Assembly (NCBI GenBank): GCA_017620015.1
Contig: JAFZRE010000023.1
Location: forward strand, 62,001 to 126,000
DNA length: 64,000 nucleotides
Reading direction: 5' to 3'
Origin: Bacteroidales bacterium
Lineage (GTDB): Bacteria > Bacteroidota > Bacteroidia > Bacteroidales > ML635J-15
Shown: positions 25,812 to 33,189 of the stretch, piece by piece
Position numbering within the stretch: the stretch's first letter is position 1
Layout of the letters: each line of letters opens with the position of its first letter
Made by a program: the position numbers and the translations under genes
The notes under the pieces: generated by a model
Seen by the model: the letters and a program-made list of their open reading frames with translations, nothing else
Database searches by the model: none
What the model was told of the DNA's origin: nothing

Positions 25812-26207
25812 TTAATTGCAATGGTGGTGGTCACAGCTATGCTCACAACCTTCGTGGTGGTGGCTGCAACATTCACCTTGTGCGTAAATTTTACCATTGA
25901 GGAAGTTAAGTACGACTTCGTCGGTCTGACCGCTACATCCGTTGAAAACGCCGATTCCGCACGATTCGAGCATTGCCACGGCTCCGCCGCCGATTCCACC
26001 GGCAAGCATCACATCAATTTCCTTCTCGAGGAAAGTGTGGATAATGTTCGACTTGCATCCGCAACCTTCGGGCGAATCGAGTTTTTCCTTGCTGATTATG
26101 GTCTTTGTTTCGTCGTCAACCTTGAATATTGTGAAATATTCGCAGTGTCCGAAGTGTTCGTCAACCATGTCGCCTTCCCTAGTGGGTATTGCTATGTTGA
26201 AAATCAT
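25812..26207 (-). CDS. NifX/NifB-type Fe-Mo cofactor-binding domain protein
   Basis: 131 residues from ATG 26207 (MIFNIAIPTREGDMVDEHFGHC). This start removes an upstream frame extension lying inside the ferritin gene, and it sits 11 nt after the ferritin stop behind a purine-rich AGCAGGAA. The dinitrogenase cofactor-biosynthesis fold is shown by VDEHFGHCEYF, DVMLAGGIGGGAVAML and GIGVFNGCSG. The C-terminus is a His/Cys-rich tail (ECCSHHHEGCEHSCDHHHC) that should bind metal. No nitrogenase genes are nearby, so a role in Fe or Fe-S handling next to ferritin is likelier. Confidence 0.8.
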   Translation of the reverse strand: MIFNIAIPTREGDMVDEHFGHCEYFTIFKVDDETKTIISKEKLDSPEGCGCKSNIIHTFLEKEIDVMLAGGIGGGAVAMLESCGIGVFNGCSGQTDEVVLNFLNGKIYAQGECCSHHHEGCEHSCDHHHCN

Positions 26208-26218
26208 TTCCTGCTGTT

Positions 26219-26731
26219 TTAGTCGAGAACTAATGACGGAGTGTTGTAGGTTCTGCCAGCGAGTTCCTGATCGAGCATATACAATGCGCGAGCGTCGCCA
26301 CCAAAGAGTTCCATCTTGCTGATGAGGTCGTTGGCGTTCTTTTCTTCTTCGCCCTGTTCCTTGATGAACCACTGGAGAAGTTCCATTGTCCTGTAGTCCT
26401 TAGCCTTTACTGCTTCGGCGTAGATGTTGTCGATGAGCGAGGTGACATACTTTTCATGTTCCAAAGCTGCCTTTAGCGGGTCCATGAAAGTCTTGTACTT
26501 CTTGTCTGGCTGGTCGATTGCAAGCAATGTAACCTTTTCTCCATTGTTCTGGAGGTACTGGTAGAACAACATTGCGTGGTCGCGTTCTTCCTGAGCCTGA
26601 ACCTTGTACCAGTTTGCGAAACCAGCAAGTCCCTTCGATTCGAAGAAGTTCGACATGTCAAGGTAAAGATAGCCAGAGTACAATTCCTTGTTTATCTGTG
26701 TGTTGATTAATTCTGAAACTTTTTTGTTCAT
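26219..26731 (-). CDS. ftnA: Ferritin
   Basis: 170 residues, the normal size of a bacterial non-haem ferritin subunit. The ferroxidase ligands are visible in NKELYSGYLYLDMSNFFES, KVQAQEERDHAMLF and EEKNANDLISKMELF. It forms a 24-subunit iron-storage shell in the cytosol and removes Fe(II) that would feed Fenton chemistry. It lies in the middle of the redox gene run, 44 nt from the flavin reductase-rubredoxin gene. Confidence 0.92.
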   Translation of the reverse strand: MNKKVSELINTQINKELYSGYLYLDMSNFFESKGLAGFANWYKVQAQEERDHAMLFYQYLQNNGEKVTLLAIDQPDKKYKTFMDPLKAALEHEKYVTSLIDNIYAEAVKAKDYRTMELLQWFIKEQGEEEKNANDLISKMELFGGDARALYMLDQELAGRTYNTPSLVLD

Positions 26732-26775
26732 GATATTTTCCTTTCTATTTTAATTGTTTGACAAATTACTCTTAT

Positions 26776-27387
26776 TTATTCAATTGTTATTTTTTCAAAG
26801 TCGGAAGCACCGTGCTTGCACCACGGGCAGATAAAATCGGCAGGAAGTTCTTCGCCTTCATATACATATCCGCAAACCTTGCATCTCCAGCCGACCTTAA
26901 CCGATGGTTCTGGCTTTGGTTTGATGTTCTTCTGGTAGTACGAATATGTTACCGATTCTACATCCGACAAAACTTGCTTTTCGGTGATTTCGGCGATGAA
27001 AATGCTGTGTGTGCCGCAGTCAACTATCGTTTTTACTGCGCCTGAAATGAAAGCGTTAGTGTATTTTGGAATGTAGTACAGTCCGTTTTCGCTACGACGT
27101 ACGGCATCGCATTTCTCGAACTTGTTCACATCGCGACCGCTCTGGAATCCGAAATGGCTTATCACATTCATCGGGACTTCCTTTGTAAGTATCGACACAT
27201 TCAACAGATTGGTTCTTACAATCATGTCGTGTGTGTAGTTCTTCTTGTTCATGCTTACTGCTATGGTCTGTGGATTTCCGCTCGAAACCTGAATTACGGA
27301 ATTGTTTATGCATCCGTTGTCCTTGTCGCCTTCGCGTGCTGTTACTATGTACAGTCCGTATTCAATGTTGTATAATGCGTCGCTCAT
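26776..27387 (-). CDS. hrb: Flavin reductase-rubredoxin fusion (high-molecular-weight rubredoxin)
   Basis: 203 residues. An FMN-binding flavin reductase domain at about 1-150 (YNIEYGLYIVTAREGDKDNGCINNSV; IAVSMNKKNYTHDMI) is fused to a C-terminal rubredoxin ([24 protein letters not shown]). This is the layout of Hrb of acetogenic clostridia, which passes electrons from NAD(P)H to the flavodiiron protein FprA for oxygen or NO reduction. An FprA gene is present at 36188-37384, separated here by an island. It is the promoter-proximal gene of the run. Confidence 0.88.
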   Translation of the reverse strand: MSDALYNIEYGLYIVTAREGDKDNGCINNSVIQVSSGNPQTIAVSMNKKNYTHDMIVRTNLLNVSILTKEVPMNVISHFGFQSGRDVNKFEKCDAVRRSENGLYYIPKYTNAFISGAVKTIVDCGTHSIFIAEITEKQVLSDVESVTYSYYQKNIKPKPEPSVKVGWRCKVCGYVYEGEELPADFICPWCKHGASDFEKITIE

Positions 27388-27567
27388 TTTTCTGTTAGTA
27401 TTTGTTTTTTATAGTTCTGTTTTCTGTCTGTCAATGCATTAATGTCTTTACAAGTGTCAAACGACCATCATTCATGGTTGGCTTGACAAGAATGCGAATA
27501 TAAATATAATTTATTAATGGGCAATAAAAATTTTTATGGAAATTTTTGAAGTGTTGGATTTCTTTTT

Positions 27568-27667
27568 GAGACCCAAAATTTTGCGTCTGTACAATTGTTG
27601 CGTTGTGGCGCACCGCGACAATATATTAATGTTTTGATAATTTGTAGAGACGTTGCGTGCAACGTCT
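27568..27667. repeat. Palindrome pair upstream of ATPase gene (copy 1)
   Basis: Two palindromes: GAGACCCAAAA/TTTTGCGTCTG at 27568-27589 (imperfect) and AGACGTTGCG/TGCAACGTCT at 27648-27667. The same two, in the same order, precede the paralogous ATPase gene (37477-37559). The second type also occurs alone at 56574-56595. The gap 27388-27710 is otherwise empty. Confidence 0.65.
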
Positions 27668-27710
27668 AATGTGAATTTAGTGTTTGAATATATCAAAATA
27701 GAATGTAATT

Positions 27711-27810
27711 TAGTGTCTGTAAACATTTTTTTTGTTTGTTTGGGTTGTTATATTTGTATTTTAGTGTTTGTAAACATTAAAAAGTGACAAAAATTAGTGT
27801 TTGTAAACAC
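27711..27810 (+). promoter_or_regulatory. Three operator-like sites TAGTGTTTGTAAACA
   Basis: TAGTGTCTGTAAACA at 27711-27725, TAGTGTTTGTAAACA at 27762-27776 and TAGTGTTTGTAAACAC at 27795-27810. The last contains the perfect dyad GTGTTT-gt-AAACAC and ends 6 bp before the -33 box of the ATPase gene. A partial copy (tagtgttt) begins at 27679. Repeated dyads at a promoter suggest binding of a dimeric regulator. Confidence 0.6.
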
Positions 27811-27815
27811 TTTTT

Positions 27816-27849
27816 TTTGTTGCGGATTAAAAATAAAGTATTACCTTTG
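27816..27849 (+). promoter_or_regulatory. Promoter of ATPase gene
   Basis: TTTG at 27816-27819 and TACCTTTG at 27842-27849, 22 bp apart. The ATG at 27873 follows 23 bp later. Confidence 0.6.
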
Positions 27850-27872
27850 CGGCATATAAAAATATTTTGGCT

Positions 27873-29081
27873 ATGGAATCGAATGATGTTCAGATGTTAA
27901 TGCAGATTTATCACAACAGGCTCGCATTTGTTGACGGATCGTTTCATCGGTATTTGTTCAATGAAATCGACTGGAGAGACAGACTGATTGGGATAAAAGG
28001 GCAGCGGGGTGTTGGAAAGACCACCTTGATGCTTCAGCACATAAAGGAATCGTTTGAGAATCCCGACGATGCCTTTTATGTTTCGCTCGACGACTTCTGG
28101 TTTGCATCTCACAGGCTGGAGGAACTTGTCTCATACTTGTATGCGCAAGGGGTCAGGTATCTGTTTGTTGACGAGGTGCATCATTACGATTCGTGGCAGA
28201 CAATCCTTAAAAATCTCTACGACGGTTATCCCGACCTGCATATTGCATACACGGGTTCGTCAATGCTGTTGCTTGAAACTGCGCAAGGCGATTTGTCACG
28301 GCGGCTTATTGATTACACCTTGCCGGGATTGTCGTTTCGGGAATTCCTTAGCTATGATGGCGTTGCTGATATTCCTGCGGTCTCGTGGGACGACCTGCTG
28401 ACAAGGCATGTGCAGATAGCGATGTCGGTAAAGGAGAAGATTCCGAGCATAATGCCGCTTTTCGATGCGTATCTGAGGCACGGCTATTATCCGTTCTACA
28501 AGGAGGTGTCGCGCGGTTTCGAACTGCGGTTGCAGCATGTTGCCAGTCGGGTGCTCGAAATGGATTATCCCAAGATTGACGATGTAAGCGTATCGACAAT
28601 AAACAAGACGCGGAAAATGTTGATGGTGCTTGCCGAACATGTTCCGCAGGTGCCGACAATGAGCAAGTTGTACGGGCAGTTGGAGACTGACAGGAATCAA
28701 GGGCTGAAGATGCTGTATGCCTTGCAGCGGGCTGGGCTTATAGCATTGCTTACCGACAACACCAAAAGCCTGAAGACATTGGCGCGGCCAGAAAAGATTC
28801 TCATTGACAATACCAACTTGATGTATGCTCTTGGTGCCAAGACGGAAATCGGCACCATAAGGGAGACTTTTTTCTTCAATCAGGTTCGGCAGGTGCTTCC
28901 TGTTGCATATCCGGCAAAGGGCGATTTCCTTGTCGATGGCAGGTATTTGTTTGAGGTTGGCGGTATGGGCAAGACTTTCGAGCAGATAAAGGACGAGCCC
29001 GACAGTTTCCTTGCCGTTGACGACACCGAGATTGGACACAAGAACAGGATTCCGCTATGGATGTTCGGACTGCTATATTAA
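27873..29081 (+). CDS. AAA-type ATPase with C-terminal DUF4143-like domain
   Basis: 402 residues from ATG 27873. Walker A is GIKGQRGVGKTTL, Walker B VRYLFVDEVHHYDSW, sensor IAYTGSSML. The middle is helical with a winged-helix-like segment (VPTMSKLYGQLETDRNQGLKM). The C-terminus has a nuclease-like strand pattern (KGDFLVDGRYLFEVGGMGKTFEQI). Proteins of this AAA_14/DUF4143 layout are abundant in Bacteroidetes and poorly understood; some are suspected DNA-binding STAND-like switches. A paralogue with closely matching motifs lies at 37745-38950. Confidence 0.82.
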   Translation: MESNDVQMLMQIYHNRLAFVDGSFHRYLFNEIDWRDRLIGIKGQRGVGKTTLMLQHIKESFENPDDAFYVSLDDFWFASHRLEELVSYLYAQGVRYLFVDEVHHYDSWQTILKNLYDGYPDLHIAYTGSSMLLLETAQGDLSRRLIDYTLPGLSFREFLSYDGVADIPAVSWDDLLTRHVQIAMSVKEKIPSIMPLFDAYLRHGYYPFYKEVSRGFELRLQHVASRVLEMDYPKIDDVSVSTINKTRKMLMVLAEHVPQVPTMSKLYGQLETDRNQGLKMLYALQRAGLIALLTDNTKSLKTLARPEKILIDNTNLMYALGAKTEIGTIRETFFFNQVRQVLPVAYPAKGDFLVDGRYLFEVGGMGKTFEQIKDEPDSFLAVDDTEIGHKNRIPLWMFGLLY

Positions 29082-29160
29082 TATATAGGTATTGCACGAC
29101 AGGAATTGGGTACGCAGTGCGTATCTAGTTTAAAAGTAAATGAAGATTTTTCTTACAAAT

Positions 29161-29193
29161 ATATTGCAATATGTAATAAATATATTACTTTTG
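29161..29193 (+). promoter_or_regulatory. Promoter and palindromic operator of higBA
   Basis: TTG at 29164-29166 and TACTTTTG at 29186-29193 (19 bp apart) form the promoter. The -33 end overlaps a perfect 12-bp palindrome, ATATTGCAATAT at 29161-29172, a plausible HigA binding site for autoregulation. Confidence 0.55.
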
Positions 29194-29197
29194 CGGC

Positions 29198-29560
29198 ATG
29201 AACGAGGATGTTAGAGAAACTTTTCACTCCGCGGAATACGATGAGTACTACGCTGGTCTTGATGAGAAGACAAAGGCAAAGTACGATTATGTGGAAACGA
29301 TTATAAAGACTCAGTATGTGGTGAATACAAAATTTGTGAAGATTCTTGAAGGAACAGAATTCTATGAAGCACGGATTTCTGTCGGAACCAACGAGCACCG
29401 AACGATAGTTTTCTCTATTGATTCCGTTTCGTTTATGGAAAGCAAACGAGTGCTTTTTTTGAATTCTTTTTTGAAAAAGAGCACCAAGCAATATAAAGGC
29501 GAGATAGAAAACGCCAGACAAATTTTAAATAGATACACACAAGGAGGAAATGAGAAATGA
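29198..29560 (+). CDS. higB: HigB-like RelE-superfamily toxin
   Basis: 120 residues. It matches the phage Gp49-like/HigB branch of RelE ribosome-dependent mRNA interferases: a helical N-terminus (YDYVETIIKTQ), then the strands TEFYEARISVGTNEHRTIVF with basic residues expected at the active site, and KRVLFLNSFLKKSTK. The gene precedes and overlaps the antitoxin by 4 nt, which is the toxin-first order of HigBA systems. The ATG at 29198 follows the promoter closely, leaving almost no leader. Confidence 0.8.
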   Translation: MNEDVRETFHSAEYDEYYAGLDEKTKAKYDYVETIIKTQYVVNTKFVKILEGTEFYEARISVGTNEHRTIVFSIDSVSFMESKRVLFLNSFLKKSTKQYKGEIENARQILNRYTQGGNEK

Positions 29561-29868
29561 TAAAACTAGACGAAAAGAAACTGGCAGAGCTTAAAACCGG
29601 TTCTCAGCATTTGGCGGAGCAATACGGAGAGAAAGGCACACCAAGCCGCGAGGAGTTCGAGGCAAAAGCCAAGGCTTGGTACTATGCTGAATTGTTGCGT
29701 GATGAGCGCAAGCGGCAAAAGTTGACACAACAGCAACTTGGCGAGCGCATAGGCAAGAAACGCGAATACATATCTTCGCTTGAGAAAGGGCAGACCGATA
29801 TGCAGCTTTCTACATTTATGCTCATTGCAAATGCCTTGGGGCTTAGATTTTCATTAGTTATCGGATAA
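29557..29868 (+). CDS. higA: HigA-like XRE antitoxin
   Basis: 103 residues. An acidic helical N-terminus precedes a Cro/C1 helix-turn-helix (RKRQKLTQQQLGERIGKKREYISSLEKGQ) and ends GLRFSLVIG. HigA proteins neutralise HigB and repress the operon by binding a palindrome such as the one at 29161-29172. The start overlaps the higB stop by 4 nt. Confidence 0.85.
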   Translation: MIKLDEKKLAELKTGSQHLAEQYGEKGTPSREEFEAKAKAWYYAELLRDERKRQKLTQQQLGERIGKKREYISSLEKGQTDMQLSTFMLIANALGLRFSLVIG

Positions 29869-29986
29869 AATTGCTAGCCGAAAAGCAATAGTGCGCCATT
29901 GCAATTGCCCGTGAGCGTTTTGCCGAGCAAAAATTGGATGAAATAATAAATTCCAACATTTTTCTTCTCCCAATCCAAAAATATCT

Positions 29987-29994
29987 TACTTTTG
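29987..29994 (+). promoter_or_regulatory. -7 box for putative RNA gene (TACTTTTG)
   Basis: TACTTTTG, an exact TAnnTTTG match, lies in the gap after higA and predicts transcription from about 30000. Confidence 0.5.
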
Positions 29995-30000
29995 CAGTGT

Positions 30001-30270
30001 CGAACATTCGATGCCGTTTGTATGGCTTAGAGTGCAAGACAGACATATAGAAAGACGTTTACTGACGTTTTCCTTTGACATCTCAAAACTTCGCAACTTT
30101 TGATAACCATTGTCAAAGAAAAAGCAGCGGTGAATGTCTGCGTTAGTGTATATTGGTATAACATCAATAATAACACAGCGTGGGCTTCGCGTTGCTCAAT
30201 CTTACAATGGTGGGTAATGCGAAGACCTTGAGATGTGGGAACGAGTAACAAGATTCCCACGTTTTTCTTT
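30001..30270 (+). ncRNA. Putative structured RNA, possibly 6S-like
   Basis: No credible ORF. A long-range stem closes a rod: ACATCTCAA-aa-CTTCGCA at about 30077-30094 pairs with TGCGAAG-acc-TTGAGATGT at about 30217-30235. Inside it, CCATTGT pairs with ACAATGG and AGCAGCG pairs with CGTTGCT, leaving internal bubbles. A terminator-like hairpin, GTGGGAA..TTCCCAC, follows with a T-rich tail ending near 30270. A long interrupted rod is the shape of 6S RNA, which in Bacteroidales is poorly conserved in sequence. Identity is unproven; promoter, rod and terminator together make an RNA gene likely. Confidence 0.5.
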
Positions 30271-30315
30271 TTTTGTTGATACCGAGGTGGGGAATCGGCG
30301 GAGAAAAGAAAAAAT

Positions 30316-32130
30316 GTGAAAGATACATTATCAAAACATATTGACAGAATTTTTAAAGCACTAAAAATAGAAACATCCTATGAACTATATGCTTATAATG
30401 ACAATTCGATTCCTTCATATTTGAGAGAACAATCATTGACGCATGAATATATAGTATGCTGTAGCGATTGTTCTGCAAAAGAGAGACTTCAACAATTCAT
30501 AGGAAAAGAAGTCCATCTATGTGAAAATCATATATATTGGTTTGAAGGCGATCTTATTGCCAATAAGACAGAAGCCGATGAACCGAAAAAAGAACTTGCG
30601 AAACTAAAAACAAGTACTAGACTTCCCGCATGGATAGACAACTTAATATTCAAGAATCTTAATGCAATATATTCTCCTGACTATGAATGTTTTGGTAGTA
30701 ACTTGCATTTGTCAGAACACGAATTGCTACAATATCTAGGTTCTTATTTCCCTCGAAGTTATGCTGAAACTTTTTGCATATTCGACAATCTGTTCCATAA
30801 TAAATATTTGTTCGATAATCTTAACGCAAAAAATTCAATATCCATTCTTTCAATAGGATGTGGTACTGGTGGAGATATTATTGGATTGTTAACTTCTTTA
30901 TTGAAATATTTCCATAATGTTCAAACAATAAAGGTTTTCGCCATTGACGGAAACAAAACAGCACTGGAAATACTGAAAACTATTTTAGAGAAATACAAAT
31001 CTGTTATTCAAAAGCAAATCTATTTCGAATTAGAACACCAAACAGCTGCCTCAATTTTAAGTTTTGACATTCAGTCCGACCAGTCGTTTGATTTCATTCT
31101 GTCATCGAAAATGATTGGCGAACTTGTTTCATTTGGCAAAGGAAATTTGGACAACTCCTATTATGACTTTGCCCATAAATTTTTACCTTGTTTAACTAAT
31201 GACGGCTTGTGCTTAGTTTTGGATGTTACTACTCGTTCTGAGCATACTACTTTCAATCCTATATTGATGAATCGTCAATTGAATAATTTTTTGAAAGAGA
31301 ATAATGAATACTCGACTTTACTACCTTTGTCTTGCCATTATTTTGAAAAGAATTGCAATGTAGATTGTTTTTTCAATAAAACTTTTTACGTAACACATTC
31401 TCAACATAGTTCAGATAAAACTAAAGTTGCATATCGCATATTAGGAAGAAATGAATTTGTTAAAAAAATATGTTCCGATACTTGCGATAGAAGATTGCTT
31501 GTACAAGATGAAAAATATTGCCCATATAGCGAACAATATGAAACAGAAGCAGATGCGTTTATTCTTACAAATCTAAATAGTAGCACATTAAATCAAACAA
31601 TTCCAGTTGAGACAATAACAGAAACAAAAGAGGTCGAACAAGTATTACCATCATTAGAAATATCATCTGACACTTCAGAAACAGATGATTATAATGAAGA
31701 GGGCGATGAATATTATAAAGGATGTGTTGTTATTGATACAAATGCCTTTGTTGAATGTCCAGATATTATTTCAAAAATATCGGATGACTATTATATTGTA
31801 TTGTCTGCAAGAGTATTGGAAGAACTTGATGGCTTAAAAGTAAAGAAGAACTTTCCTACAATAAAGAAAAAGAGAGTGGCAAAAGCCTTGAAATTTATTA
31901 ACGAAAGTTTTGACAAAAGAGATATTGTAATGGAAGATTCTGACTGGAAATTACTACCAGTAGATTTTAAAAGAGAAAACTCGGATAGCCTAATCTTATC
32001 TGTTGCTTTAAAACATATTGAAGAAGATCCTCTACTATTGACTTCTGACAACGGAATGCAAGTAAAAGCTAAAGGATTAGGTATTAGAACTATATCACTA
32101 AAAAATTATTTGAAACAATTAAATTCATAA
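30316..32130 (+). CDS. Methyltransferase-like/PIN-domain fusion protein
   Basis: 604 residues from GTG 30316 (an overlapping ATG leads to an immediate stop). Residues about 165-330 contain a Rossmann SAM-binding signature (ISILSIGCGTGGDIIGLL, then VFAIDGNKTALEIL and FDFILSSKMIGE). The C-terminal 135 residues form a PIN RNase domain of the PhoH-associated type: CVVIDTNAFVECPDI, VLSARVLEELDGLK, FKRENSDSLILSVAL and LLLTSDNGMQVKAKGLGI supply the acidic site. An acidic linker of about 60 residues joins them. It is the first gene of a four-gene AT-rich operon. I know of no described system with this fusion. Confidence 0.7.
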   Translation: MKDTLSKHIDRIFKALKIETSYELYAYNDNSIPSYLREQSLTHEYIVCCSDCSAKERLQQFIGKEVHLCENHIYWFEGDLIANKTEADEPKKELAKLKTSTRLPAWIDNLIFKNLNAIYSPDYECFGSNLHLSEHELLQYLGSYFPRSYAETFCIFDNLFHNKYLFDNLNAKNSISILSIGCGTGGDIIGLLTSLLKYFHNVQTIKVFAIDGNKTALEILKTILEKYKSVIQKQIYFELEHQTAASILSFDIQSDQSFDFILSSKMIGELVSFGKGNLDNSYYDFAHKFLPCLTNDGLCLVLDVTTRSEHTTFNPILMNRQLNNFLKENNEYSTLLPLSCHYFEKNCNVDCFFNKTFYVTHSQHSSDKTKVAYRILGRNEFVKKICSDTCDRRLLVQDEKYCPYSEQYETEADAFILTNLNSSTLNQTIPVETITETKEVEQVLPSLEISSDTSETDDYNEEGDEYYKGCVVIDTNAFVECPDIISKISDDYYIVLSARVLEELDGLKVKKNFPTIKKKRVAKALKFINESFDKRDIVMEDSDWKLLPVDFKRENSDSLILSVALKHIEEDPLLLTSDNGMQVKAKGLGIRTISLKNYLKQLNS

Positions 32131-32133
32131 AAT

Positions 32134-33189
32134 ATGTCGAAAAAAAGTTTTTCAATTAAGGAGTCTGATATTGTAGATGAATACCAATTAAGGGTTCTGA
32201 ACCAAAAAATAGACCATTCTTTTATTGTAAAAGGATGTGCAGGAAGTGGCAAATCAATTATGGCTCTACTAAAAGCAAAAGAGATACAAACCAATAAGGC
32301 AGGATCTATTCTTTGTATCGTTAAAACAAATTCTCTAAAAAGCTATATGAAGGAAGGAATATCTCAATACGGAATTCCTGATAGCCGAGTTGTTACATAT
32401 AACAAATGTTTCAATTGGAGCAAAAGGGACAATCAATGGATCCGTGGTGATTGGAAAATGGGACTTGTGGATTTTATTCTTCTAGACGAAGCCCAAGATT
32501 TAACACAAGGGGCTATTCAGTTATTAATGGGTAAATTCAAAAAAGCATTTTTTATTTTTGGAGATTCTGCTCAGCAGTTATATGATTTCGATAAGAATAA
32601 TGTTCCTATATCAATGGAGGAAATAGAAAGAGTGACAAAATATCATACAGAACTCTTACATTTTAATTATCGTTTGCCCAAAAAGATTGCTAGAATTGCA
32701 GAATATGTCAATCCAAGTGATAATTTAGAAGCGAGATGCCAAAATGAGGGTAATGATATGCCTAAAATTTTTGAATACTATTCCTTTGAAGAACAATTAG
32801 ATGCGATAGATTCTATTATAAAGGCAAGGGGATTTAAAGATGTTGGTATTCTTTTGCGTTCAAATCCTGATGTGCAAACAGCATACGACTATTTGAGACA
32901 AAAGGGGAATTATGAATACAGGCAAACAGATAAAGAAGATACATTGAATTTCAATTCTGACAATCCTAAAATTATGACTTACCATAATGCAAAAGGACTT
33001 CAATTTGAAGCAGTTTTTCTTCCAGAATGTTCTTGTGGAGACGAAGACAGCAGAAACGCACTATACGTTGCTCTAACTCGTTCGTATCAGTCTCTTTATA
33101 TTATGCATTCAGGAAACTTGTCCACATTTTTTGATGGCATTCCTACCAATCTATACGAATCAACCACTAACGAAACCGAGGAGTTATGA
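32134..33189 (+). CDS. Compact SF1/UvrD-like ATPase
   Basis: 351 residues. The superfamily 1 helicase motifs are in order: Q-like and Walker A (FIVKGCAGSGKSIMAL), Walker B (DFILLDEAQDLTQ), motif III (FFIFGDSAQQLYDF), motif IV (HFNYRLPKKIARIAEYV), motif V (KIMTYHNAKGLQFEAVFLP) and motif VI (YVALTRSYQSLYI). It lacks the 1B and 2B insertions of UvrD, so it is about half the usual size. It may be a translocase or switch rather than a processive helicase. It starts 3 nt after the methyltransferase-PIN gene and overlaps the next gene by 4 nt. Confidence 0.8.
   Translation: MSKKSFSIKESDIVDEYQLRVLNQKIDHSFIVKGCAGSGKSIMALLKAKEIQTNKAGSILCIVKTNSLKSYMKEGISQYGIPDSRVVTYNKCFNWSKRDNQWIRGDWKMGLVDFILLDEAQDLTQGAIQLLMGKFKKAFFIFGDSAQQLYDFDKNNVPISMEEIERVTKYHTELLHFNYRLPKKIARIAEYVNPSDNLEARCQNEGNDMPKIFEYYSFEEQLDAIDSIIKARGFKDVGILLRSNPDVQTAYDYLRQKGNYEYRQTDKEDTLNFNSDNPKIMTYHNAKGLQFEAVFLPECSCGDEDSRNALYVALTRSYQSLYIMHSGNLSTFFDGIPTNLYESTTNETEEL

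Noticed and set aside
25812..26207. Nitrogen fixation locus because of the NifX-like gene
   Set aside because: No nif structural or assembly genes are nearby; the neighbours are ferritin and rubrerythrin.
30027..30260. 77-codon minus-strand ORF
   Set aside because: It covers the putative structured RNA, and its composition reflects the stem sequences rather than protein coding.
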